This document shows positions 24,301-36,300 of a DNA stretch of 64,000 nt, piece by piece. The notes under the pieces are model-generated. The model was not told the origin of the DNA. It made no database searches and saw only the letters and a program-made list of their open reading frames with translations. The DNA lies in the NCBI RefSeq assembly GCF_004027225.2, contig NC_044302.2, forward strand, positions 42,158,510-42,222,509, written 5' to 3'. The first letter of the stretch is position 1, and each line of letters opens with the position of its first letter. The position numbers were made by a program, and so were the translations under genes. The stretch comes from Strigops habroptila (taxonomy: Eukaryota > Chordata > Aves > Psittaciformes > Psittacidae).

Positions 24301-27300
24301 GAGGCAGCTTGAACCCCTTCATAGGCTGCCAATATCTCTTTTTCAGTGGGAGTGTAGCTGGCCTCGGATCCTTTATATCCCTGACTCCAAAAGCCAAGGG
24401 GTCGACCTCGAGTCTCCCCTGGAGCTTTCTGCCAGAGGCTCCAGGTAGGACCATTTTCCCCGGCTGCGGTATAGAGCACATTTTTCACATCTGGCCCGGC
24501 CCGGACTGGTCCAAGGGCTACTGCATGAACTATTTCTCGTTTAATTTGTTCAAAGGCTTGTTGTTGCTCAGGGCCCCATTTGAAATCATTCTTCTTCCAG
24601 GTCACGTGGTAGAGAGGGCTTACAATCAGACTGTAATTTCGGATGTGCATTCTCCAGAACCCCATAACACCTAAGAAAGCTTGTGTTTCTTTCTTGTTAG
24701 TTGGTGGAGACATTGCTGTTATCTTGTTGATCACGTCTGTGGGGATCTGGCAACGTCCATCTTGCCATTTTATTCCCAAAAATTGAATCTCCTGTGCAGG
24801 TCCCTTGACCTTATTCCGTTTTATGGCAAAACCGGCCTTCAGCAGGATTTGGATTATCTTCCTCCCTTTCTCAAAAACTTCTTCTGCTGTATCACTCCAC
24901 ACGATGATGGCATCAATGTATTGCAGGTGTTCTGGAGCTTGCCCCTGTTCCAGTGCAGTCTGGATCAATCCATGGCAGATGGTAGGGCTGTGTTTCCACC
25001 CCTGGGGCAGTCGGTTCCAAGTGTACTGGACGCCCCTCCAAGTGAAAGCAAACTGTGGCCTGCATTCTGCTGCCAAAGGGATTGAGAAAAATGCATTGGC
25101 AATGTCAATTGTGGCATACCACTTGGCTGCCTTTGACTCCAGTTCATATTGAAGTTCTAGCATGTTCGGTAGGGCAGCACTCAATGGTGGTGTGACTTCG
25201 TTCAGGCCACGATAGTCTACTGTTAATCTCCACTCTCCATTAGACTTTTGCAGTGGCCATACGGGGCTATTAAAGGGTGAACGGGTCCTGCTGATCACTC
25301 CTTGGCTCTCCAGTCTGCGGATCAGCTTATGGATGGGAATCAAGGAGTCTCGGTTGGTGCGATATTGCCGCCGGTGCACTGTTGTGGTCGCAATTGGCAC
25401 TTGTTGTTCTTCAACCTTCAGCAACCCCACAACAGAAGGATCCTCTGAGAGACCGGGCAAGGTGGACAGCTGCTTAATTTCCTCTGTCTCCAAGGCAGCG
25501 ATACCAAAAGCCCATCTATACCCTTTTGGGTCTTTGAAGTACCCTCTCCTGAGATAGTCTATGCCAAGGATGCATGGAGCCCCTGGACCAGTCACAATGG
25601 GGTGCTTTTGCCACTTCCTCCCAGTCAGGCTGATTTCAGCCTCCAGTACAGTCAACTCTCGGGATCCTCCTGTCACTCCAGAAATATAAATGGGTTCCAC
25701 CCCTTGATACCTTGATGGCATCAGAGTACACTGTGCAGTGGTATCTACTAGAGCCTTATACTTCTGTGGGACTGATGTGCCAGGCCATCTGATCCACACA
25801 GTCCAGTAAACCCAATTATCCCTCTCCTCCACCTGGCTGGAGGCAGGGCCCCTCTAATAGTGATCATAAAATTCTCCACTTCTGTCTTGTAGAAAGGGAT
25901 TAGTATTCCTTATCACAGGAGCTGGAGTAAAATCAGCTCTTTCACTCCATCTGGGAAACTGCTCGCCAGAGACTGGAGCAGCAGCTTTCCTGGGAGGATC
26001 ATCCTTGACCATTGTTCTCCTCTTCAGTTCACGCACCCGTTGCTCCAGAGCTGAAGTAGGTTTTCCATCCCACTTTCTCATGTCTTCTCCGTGATCCCGC
26101 AGGTAAAACCATAGGGTGGCCCGTGGCGTGTAGCTCCTATATTTTCTTTCTCGAGCAGTAGGGCGCCTTCTGTTAATAGCTGAGACATGGGTTGGTACGC
26201 GTGGGGAGCTGGATAGATCGGATAAATCGTCTCTCAATTGTTTGAACTCCTGGGACAGTTTTTCTACAGCTGAAATGATGGAAGGGGTGAAATTGTCTTC
26301 GAACTCTCGGAGTTGACGAATCAGGTAATCCACTGTTGGTGATATTCCGTCATTCCAGGTCATTGATGCCAATGAGTGGGCATATGATGATGGTGCACTC
26401 CATATAAGTTTCCGCCACATGGGTCATGTACATTCGACTTCATCTGGATCTACGGATGTGTTCCTGGCATCCGGCCTACGATAGATCATCTCTAGAATGG
26501 CTGATTCCCTCAGGGACTGGATGCCTTTCTCTATTGTGGTCCAGTTGGCTGAGCGACTCGTAATATCGTCTTTGTAGGGAAACCTTTCCTTCACAGCTGC
26601 CAGGAGCTGCCTCCAAAGGCTGAGGTCTCGCTTCTTTCTTGCAATCGCTTTGTCAATTCCTCCTTCCCTAGCAAGTGATCCCAGCTGCTTGGCTTCCCTA
26701 CCTTCTAGTTCGTGACCGTTGGCCCCATTGTCCCAGCATCGGAGCAACCAGGTGACAATGTGCTCCCCTGGAAGACGGGTGAAATCTTTTCGCATATTCC
26801 GCAGCTCGGTTGAGGTCCGGGGTCGAGAAGTGACCTCTTCTTCTTCTTCCTCTTCCTCTGATCCACGTAGTAGTAACTTTTGTTCAGATGCTGTTGCATG
26901 TAGTAATGGCATTGGGTCTTCATCTTTCTTCGATTCGCGGGTTGCTCTTTGTGCCTCTCGTCTGCTTTTGCTTACAGGGGCAACAGACATTGTCACAAAC
27001 TGGCCAATTGGTTTAGCTGCAGTGTTTGTCACTGTGGTTGGAGTGGCTGCAGTGTCTGCCACTAGGATTGGAGTGGTTGCAATGTCTGTTGCTGGGGTTG
27101 GTGCAGCTGTTGTGCTTGGGAGTTGAGTAACACCAACAGCTGCATTGTCTGTTGCTGTCGGGGTTTGAATAGCTACTGTGCATGTCACTGGGGTTGGTGT
27201 AGCTGCGGTGCTTGGAGTAGCTATATTGTCTGTTGCTGCCGGGTTTGAGTAGCTACTGTGCTTGTCACTGGGGTTGATGCAGCTGCTGTACTTGGAGTAG

Positions 27301-30300
27301 CTGTGTTGTCTGTTGTGGTCAGGGTCTGAGTAGCTGCTGTGCTTGTAGTTGGCATAGCTGCGTTGTCTGTTGCTTTGCCATCAGATCCAGAGACATTTTT
27401 TTCCCTTTGAAGGTGCTGGATAGTGTTGAGCAGGGCTCTGTAGGCGTAGGCCAAGCCCCAGCACGTTGCCATGATATGTCCCTCTCTGGTACAGCCAGGA
27501 CAACAGCACACCTCGTTTAAGTGTTTTACTAGTTTTTCCGGATGTTGCACTTGTTCAGTGGTGAAGTTCCAAAGCACTGGAGGGGCCCACTGGGCTAGAT
27601 ACTTGCCCATACTATCCCACACTCCCTGCCACTAATGACTGTCCAGCCTCAGGGAAAATCTCTTGGTGGTCCTCCTGTATCGTCGTCTAACCCTAGACCA
27701 GATTTGAACCCAATACTGCTTAACTTTCGAGATTAAACGAATTAGGATGTTCTCAAGGCGGGATGGCTGTGGGTAAAACACACTCCGTATGTTTGCCAAC
27801 ATGCTGATCCCCAGCACAATCAGCAGGCAGGTTTCAAGGGTATTCAAAGGCCATCCAAAACCTTCATAACTCTCAACTGCTGCTGCAAACAGGCTGGTGG
27901 GGGAACAGGGGGTGAAAGAGAATGCCTTCTTCGTAAGTTGACCCCCCGAGGAGAAAAAAAAAGATATGCAATTGCTAAAATATTTCATTATATACCTCCC
28001 AATATATAGAGATGATGGCCACGCTGGAAGCACAAACCAGACCAGTTTCATGATCAATGAGTCTATTGTATTACAAGTCATTACCATGAAGTACAGTGAA
28101 ACAAGAACCTTAGCCCAGGCCCCCCAGCTGATAAACACTAAAACAGCAAATAGTGGCTGTAAGTAAGGTACAACATGCTGAAACTCTGAGATCAAGCGCA
28201 ACAAGTCTGAGAGCCAAATAATCACCATTGTGACGAGTAGTAACAATGAATGCTTATCACAAATATGATTAGACACACTCTGGTCAGATCTGTCGTTATC
28301 TCAACCCTTCGTGCCCCATGTTGGGTGCCAAAAAGAACTGTTGTGGTTTGAGCCCAGCCGGTAACTCGGAACCACACAGCCGCTCGCTCACTCCCCGCCT
28401 TCTTCCTCCCCCCGCTCCCGGAGGGATGGGGAGGAGAATCGGAAGAATGTAACTCCCACGGGTTGAGATAAGAGCAGTCCCGCAACTAAGGTATAATACA
28501 AAACCACTACTGCTACCACCAATGATAATAATGATTAGTGAAATAACAAGGGGAGAGGATACAATTGCTCACCACCCGCCGACCGATACCCAGCCCGACC
28601 CGAGCAGTGATCTGGGCCTTCCGGGTAGCTCCCCCCGGTTTATATACTGGGCATGACGTGCTGTGGTATGGAATACCCCTTTGGCCAGTTTGGGTCAGGT
28701 GTCCTGTCTCTGTTTCCTCCTGGCTTCCCCTCCTCCCTGGCAAAGCATGAGACTGAGAAAGTCCTTCGTTGGAATAAACATTACTTAGCAACAACTGAAA
28801 ACATCGGTGTTATCAGCGTTGTTCCCAGGCTGAAAGTTAAAAAACACAGCACTGCACCAGCTACTAAGAAGGAGAAAAATCCCTGCTGTAGCTGAACCCA
28901 GGACAGTCTTCCTTGTCAGTCTCCTGTTTTCAACCATTACATGTTTCTCTGCCCTTTCAGATGCAGCAGAGCTGGCATCTCTCTGCTCTAGCCACTGTTT
29001 GTTATTGTTCAGTTGACTGCATGGGTAATCTGCAGCAGAAGACAGAAGAGGTTCCAGCTTAAGACAGAGTCAGGGGAAAAGGCTGATGTTGAAGTGGTCT
29101 TCAAGAGGGTTGTCTGTAGTGGTATCTGGTACTTGATTTTCTTTTTACCACTATGGCATCTTGCTGAAATTGAGTTGGGTATGGTTGGTGCCCTCTCTTT
29201 TTCTCCCTTCAAAGATGTTAGGAGCTGTAGGCTTTCACTGCAGGTACAGTGAGGGTGATAAGAGGTTTTCTGTCAGACTTCAAACTGGCTTGACCCTTTC
29301 TAGTGGTGGAAAGGCTGCAGTCTGGAAGATCTGGCAAGAAAACCATGATTGTGTACCATGGTCTGGCATCTAGTTTGCATGGGCAACCTTCATCCTCTAG
29401 CCTGTACAAAAGAGCTACTAGAGTGCTTAATTGTTTGGGCTTAGATAGATTTCTGTGGTTCAGAGATGATTTCTTTTCAGGATTCCTGCCTTCAGGATCA
29501 CTGAGTACCCCTGCTAGTCCCCTAAGATTCCTCTTTGCTGGAAGGAGAGTCACAGCCATCCCAATGGTCTGTGGCCTTTGCATCATGGGTGAGACTTCAC
29601 TGTAGTGTGCTAACACACACCAGTAGTGTGTTTAGCAGTGGAAAGACAAATTGAATCGACAGAGTGCAAAAACTGTGTTCCTCCAGGCTCCTTGTGCAAC
29701 TCCACATTGTGAGTGCAATGCCTCTTGCTCTGGAGGATCTTTCTGGGGAAACTGTCAGGAGATGAGTTGCTGAGCTCTCTCCTGATGTTGTAGCCCTCTT
29801 CGAGATTTCTAGATTTCCATCAGTGAACCAGTGCCTTGTCACAGGGCACAGTCCTGTCTTTGGCCTAAACCTCAGGAAAAGAGAAGGTGCTGGTGCCTTC
29901 TGGATTTGAATGAAAGTTTGGCACTAGCTATCTTCCATCTGTCTGAGGAAGAAAAAGCTCTTCATGTCTTCATGCTAAAATCACATGCCTTTGAAATTCT
30001 GTGCCCACCTTCATTTCACAGGTGATGGGAGGATGGGGAGGGTGTTTTTCTGACAGGTGGAGTTCTGTTAGTTCGTTTGTCAGTTCTGGGCTTACTGTAC
30101 CATGGAAAATGGGATAAACAAGATAGAGTTTGTCGTAAGACATCAGAATATTTACAGCCTTGCTGATGAGGGAGTGAGAGGTTCTTAGTTTAGCCCAGGG
30201 ACTTTGTAAGACTAACGACATTTTAGCAGACCTGTTGTAACCAAATGGGTGATGATTGACGATTCAAGTATATAATTGAATTCATTTGACTCTGTTGTTT

Positions 30301-33300
30301 TTCAGTAGCTTGTCTTGTTTTCTCTTCACTTGTTGCTTTTGTATTTCCTAACAGCATATCTGAAATACAAATTAATAGGAATTCAGATGTGTTGCCTTGA
30401 AATTACAGAGCTCAGATGTTACAGAAACATTATTTTGGGTATCTATACCTATAAATAGAGCTTGCTCTCAAGTAGACAAGTCTAGAAATACAAAGTACAA
30501 TATCATCCACATTATGCAGGGAAAAACTGCATTTTTATCAGACAGGGTGTATGCTGGTATCTCCATTTAAAGCAGAGGCAGGTATGGCTGGTTAGCTGGC
30601 AAGCCCGGAGAGTTCTGGAAGGAGAAAGGGCCTAGTAAGTACAAATAATCTATAAGGACACCCAGTAAATATTTGGAAAACCTTAACAGGTTTCTTATTT
30701 CTTCTGGATTTTTGGAGGAGGAAGATCCACAAAGTGTCACTGAAGTCCACTAAAGGCCCAAGGTTTCTCACGGCAGTGAGAGAGGAGCGTGGTTTTGATG
30801 CCTCACTTATTAAAGCTGTCAGAAATTTTTCCATTCCTGTCTTGCTCTTGTTTGAAATGTTTTGGAAAGATCAAAGCTTCTAGTGACAGCTTTCCTGGTG
30901 ACATTTAGCAAGCATTGCACCACAGACTTCTAAACTTAAACTAGGTTGTGTTTTTGTCTGAGAGAGCACACCAGTATTGCACACAGGTCTTTGCATGTTT
31001 CTGCTGAATTGGGAAATAAGCTGGCAAGGTCCATGTACTGTGTCCAGCATTCCTTTCAGTGAATAGTCACAGTATTCAGGCTGGCCTGTGGTCACGGTTC
31101 TAAACAAAAAAGCTAAGTGTGTCTTGTGTTGGCAAGCTGCTACAATGGAAAAGGGGCTCAAAGCTGTGTAGCAAATGTTAAAGTTAAGTCCCACAAACTT
31201 CAAGTGAAAGGAGAGCATTGCTTTTAAGTTACTCATGAAAATAGCATCTCTACCAGTTTGAATGGTCCTGCCTGCATAAGCAGTTTGATAACAGTGTGTT
31301 TTATATAATAATTTTAAAACATTGAGATTAAAAGTATTTTTCTCCAATGTATGACTACTTAGCCTGTGGGTATTTCCTCAAAGCTATTGTCTTCTAATTA
31401 TCAATGGATCTCTCCAGTGAAGGCAAAGGCAGTCCTGCTGAACTAAATAGCCTGCTTGCAGGACTTCAGAAGTGAGTGAAAAAGCCCCTAAAGGGCAGAG
31501 GCACTCTAAGATCAAGCCTCATATGTTGGCTTGTGTCATGTCAGTCACATGCTATGGAGGAGCAGAAGAGAGGAGGAAATAATCTACTTAGTTTTGACCA
31601 AAATAAAACTTTGTTTTGATAGTGTTAGACTGACTTGGCCTGAATTCTCTTGGTGCTGATATGCCCTTTAAGTCCCACTGATTCATTGTTTGGAAAGTAG
31701 AGACTGTTATTGTTGTCTTGCATAACAGCTTTGAAGCTTTGGTTTACTCCCTGGCTTTGCTAGATGTGGTGTTTGTTTTGCTCTGTCCATCCATAGGCAG
31801 TTGTCCTTCCTCCTTCTGTCTTTGGGGCACGCTGCAATAGCTATGCCTTCTGCACTGAGCATCCTTGCCATGGTGTGCCTAGGTGTACTTTCATTAAACT
31901 AATTTGAGAAAGCTGATTCTTCCATGTTCAGCTTTTAGGTACCCATCTTCCTTCTCCAAGCACTCATAACCAGCCTCTTTATAAAACACTGCTGCTGTTT
32001 CATGACTGTGAGCTCTGGCAGAACCAAGGTGGAAGCTAAGACATCTCTACGAGTGCTGGCAATCAGAACGGGAATTTTGGAAGTCTTTCCAGGACCTGGA
32101 CTAAAGCAGTTTGGTTTGGCGATCCCCAGAAGGCAAAGGGTCCTGCTGTGTTTCAGGGTAACTCTGGGTAAAGCGGCTGGACTGAACAAATGTTTGCATC
32201 CTTTCATTAGTAAGAGGGATAATAAGAGGACACCTTGTTTTCACTTAGTCTAGCAGTGATTGCCAGTGCTCTTAAAAAAAACCCACCACCAATCCAAAAA
32301 ACATTAAAAAAGATTTTTTTCACTTAATGAGCATGATCTTCCCTCTCCCCACTTCCTTCCTCTTTATCCCCCATTCCCCTCCCCTTTCTCCTCTCCCCCC
32401 CCCCCCCCCACCTTTCGTCCCCACCTTTTGTCCTCCTTTCAGGACAGACTACCTGAGCTCTTGAGGTCAGTTGCTGCCCAGCTTTCTGTAAAAAAAGGTA
32501 AGGTGTTACCTATGTGCTTTCATTACAGTTATCTCTGGGACATGCTGAGATTTGTGCCCAAAGTAGTAAATATTCTTGTAGAGATTATTTTGACAGTGTA
32601 TGTGGCACAGAAATAGCACACTGTCTAAACTATAATGTGAATGATTGACATCAGTTGAGCAGGGTTGTTACTACTCTTGTCTTTCTGCTTGGAATGAGTT
32701 TTGGTTTACAGATCTGAGAAGAAAACGGTGGAAATCCCAATGCTTCCCACATGGTTTGAGCTTAGTAATGTCCTCATCTCTTCCTTCCCAGCAGGTGTCT
32801 TCTCAGGAGCAAATGATGCGAGACCTCTGAATTTTCACAGTCATTTGTTTTGATAAATGCCAAGGCTTTTCTGTTAATTGCTGAAGTTGTAACATTCTCG
32901 GGCTTGGTGTCTGATGTAGCAAACGTTTCGTAATGCTGAGGAACTTTTGTATTCTGAAGAATAGCTCTGACTTTGGGGAGAGGAAATGCCTCTAACTACA
33001 GAACAGGTTGCCATGCTGGCATGATGTAGCATAGGAAAGTTTAAATACTCCCTCTTGTTCTCTGTTGTTGATGCCTTGTGTAAGTTGGTGTCATATGGAT
33101 TATATTTGTATATGGATTATATTAGATATGTAGTAATTGTGTCCGTTTAAGAGAAATATTTATGTTTCTAGAAGTACTAATGTAAATCTCTTCTCATGAC
33201 TAAACTTTACAGGAAGCCTGGGAATGTTTTTGAGGGTATAATTTACCCCTAATTTATTCTTTCAGTTTGATAAAAACAAGATGTATGTTACATGGTGTAA

Positions 33301-36300
33301 TTTATGATCTAGTGTATTGATTTAAAGTAAAAGAATCTTGGCTTCTGTAAACTGTTGTGCTTTAGCAAGCTGAAAGAAGTCCTGCTGTTTCACAACATGA
33401 GAGCCTGACCTTAACTCTTCAGACTACGTACTCAGATGTACTGCACTCTAATGCTCTCTACTGGAGTTAATGAAAATGAAAATTACTGAAAGTATTGCAA
33501 AGGAATTGAAAAATTCACCCTGATAAAATTAATTACCCCTCTGGAGTAAACGGATGAGCTGTTATTCTTTCTGTAGTACCTGCTGCATTTGAAACATAGT
33601 CACGTTTGCTATGAAGCACAAGGCTTTGAAAGTGCACTTTGTGCTGGCCCTGAGACTGCTGCTAAACTTGATGGCTCTGATTTCTTGCCGGGGTTGGTTG
33701 TCTGTTGCACCAGGCATGTGGTAATGAAAAAAGTGCCTGTGCTGTCACCTTTCCAAGGAGCCCACGTAACCCCAACAGTACCCTGGAGAAACAGCATCAG
33801 GGTCATACTCCGGGTGCTCACCACCCTGGAGTTTGCAGCCAGGAGACTGGTGGTTCTTGGATTTATCCACTAGCAATGCGGGCTCTGACCAAAGTTATCA
33901 CAAGGTACACATCTGTGATCTTATCCTTTTGCCACCAGTAAGGAGCTGGATTTTTCATGTCCCCCTTCTCTTCAAACAATTGCTCCTCTCTAGGGGCAAT
34001 TAAACTTGTGGCCTTTTGAAGTCTTTCCACTGTTAATTCTGGAAACGTGTGGTGGGAAGCATTAAGGGACATGGACCTGGTTTTTCAGAGATCTGCCCAG
34101 CTTCAACAGGCAGAAAATGTTGCAGAAGAAGCAGCTGGGATTTGTTCAGATGGAAAAAGAAAAATTTGAATACAAATGAGTTTTATTTGACACATAAAAT
34201 GCAGTAATGAGTTGAAGCTTGTAATGTGAACAAGGAGGAGAGAGAATCTTGGGGTGTGCAGGTTTATGATGAAGAATGGAAGTTGCTGTAAAGCTGGAGA
34301 TGGGGAGAATGTAATTGTACCACCTGCATGTGGTCCAGGAAGCTATTTATAAATCTGTTTAATTGCTGAAATGAATACTTCAAATTTTTAACCTAAAAAT
34401 ATGTGCAGAGTGCAAAGGCACATTCCAGTTCAGGGTAGGAGGAATAAAGTTGCACTTCAGATACCTCATGAGGACTCCGTATTTCTGCATCTACTGTGTT
34501 CCATCTTTTTATAAAGATAACCTTTCAAGGTTGGCACATTTGGGTAGGCAACATCTATACACTTACAATATTTGCAGACACCTGTCGTGTAGAAGGTTGG
34601 AGGTTTTTTGTCCTGTACAGTTTCCATGTGCTCAAGAAAACGTAGGCAGCATTCCCCTGGCCACCCAAAGGGTGGTCCAGTGCCAGAGTCAGTCGCTAAC
34701 CATAACCACAGCCTTTATTTTTTGTCTTGTTTTCTGAGCATCTTAGCAGAAGACAGACATAACTGAGGGTGCTGTACATGGGAGTTTCCCTCCAGAACTG
34801 AAAGTTGGCATTCACGATGTGTGAAATGCTAAAATAAAACCACACTGACTGCAGGCCTAGGTTTGAGTTGCAGACAAAAGCAACAGAGGGAAGCAATGAA
34901 CTCAATCGAGGTTGCAGGTGGAGTTGAGGCAGAGACCTTAGTAGGGTGTATGCTACTCAACTGTCCTGTTAACAGCCCACGCAAAGGGCCAGTAGGGAGC
35001 TGAGAGTTCATGTTGGACATCAGCTGCTGAGGATTGCAGACAAATCTTTTTAAGTGAATTAATTTTAATCTACCATCTTACTGCCTAATGTTGATGAATG
35101 TAAAGTGATGTGTATGAAGCGGGGGACAGATACTTTTACAGGTTGATGAGCCTTGAGTCAGCTTTTACAGATCAGGCGAAAGGTGAAGTTAGAGTTGTAA
35201 TGGTGCGTCTAGGAAAACAGGTGCCCACTGTAGAACTGTCAAAAAACCACACATGTGTATAGGTCCACAGTGAGTTGTGTGTTAAACTGATCACACTTCC
35301 AGGAGAGGATCAAATCTATTTTGGTCTTTGTGTTGACATTCCATGATCCTCCTTGGAGACCAACTTGGTAGCTCTACTTTAGAAATACAGTTCTTAAAGT
35401 TAAAAAAAGTAGACTAACATGTTAAAATACAAAATTACAAATGAATTTATGTTTGAAAACCAGCAAAACTGAATTATGGTAAGTATTTCCTCAAAGAGGA
35501 AACAAAACTAATTTTCAACACGTAGGATTTTGTTCAGGACTGGGTGTCCTTTCAGCTGTTTAAATCACCAAGTCAAGCAAAATGTGTCCTGGGAACTGAA
35601 GGCTTATGGGCAGAAACTGCTGTAAAGCCATGCCTCATGCCAGATGTGGAGCAGTCCTGTGGTGCCTGATGGCCATTTCTCTGAATTCCCAGAGGTGTTT
35701 GTGGAGGGCTTGGTTAACTTGTGTATTGAGTTACTGTGTGTGCACTTGAAATAAAAGCGAGTAGCCACTTGGAGATGCTTGTCGTGTGGACTTAAATTGC
35801 CTGCTGCTTCTGCAGATCATAGAATTTCTGGGAGCAATATGCAGCACATTGCTCTGTTCTTTCCTTTCGGTCTGCCCGCTTGTGAACCAGAAAAACAAGG
35901 GAAAGCAGTGCCATTTCACTGGATTTCATTAGTCACTGATGCTTTCTCCTTGACTAGCTCTCCTTTATGAAGTTCTTCACAGTTGCCTGTTTATATTTGA
36001 AGCTTCATATTGTCACCAGTTGTGGGTTGGAGCCATGGGAGCCTTTGTCACCATGTTTCTGCCTGCAGTCCCCCTCACCTAGCCAGGTTCAGCTGAGCTT
36101 CAGGTAGCACCTCTGAGGCAGTGAAGAGGCTGCCTAAACAAATGGCTTGGGCAGATGCCTTCTGGCAGTGGCAGGGCATATGTGGTAGATTGCAAACTAG
36201 CTGGTAATGGGCAGGTAGGTATTCTCCTGCAGCCTTTGCAGACCTGCTCTTACAGCAACCAGCTGACTCTCCTAAAAGTGTCAGTTGTCAGAAATGTTGT

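Larger units (their letters stand above)
21679..28905 (-). mobile_element. Complete endogenous retrovirus, class III-like (ERVL-type pol), minus strand
   Basis: A 7,227-bp provirus antisense to DGKQ with 567-bp LTRs at both ends, each TG...CA, and a perfect 5-bp target duplication GTCTT (21674-21678 and 28906-28910). In transcription order: 5' LTR, Lys-type primer site, membrane-protein-like leader ORF, gag, protease-RT-RNase H-integrase, short non-coding tail, 3' LTR. No env and no dUTPase are visible. The gag and pol frames are the same. Damage: stops at 27632-27634, 26424-26426, 24240-24242, 23838-23840 and 23172-23174, a one-base deletion near 27240, and an altered RT active site. A class III placement rests on RT/integrase style and the 5-bp duplication, and a phylogeny would settle it. 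Confidence 0.93.

Noticed and set aside
21674..28911. A 6-bp target duplication as in betaretroviruses
   Set aside because: The sixth base does not match on either side; only five bases are duplicated.
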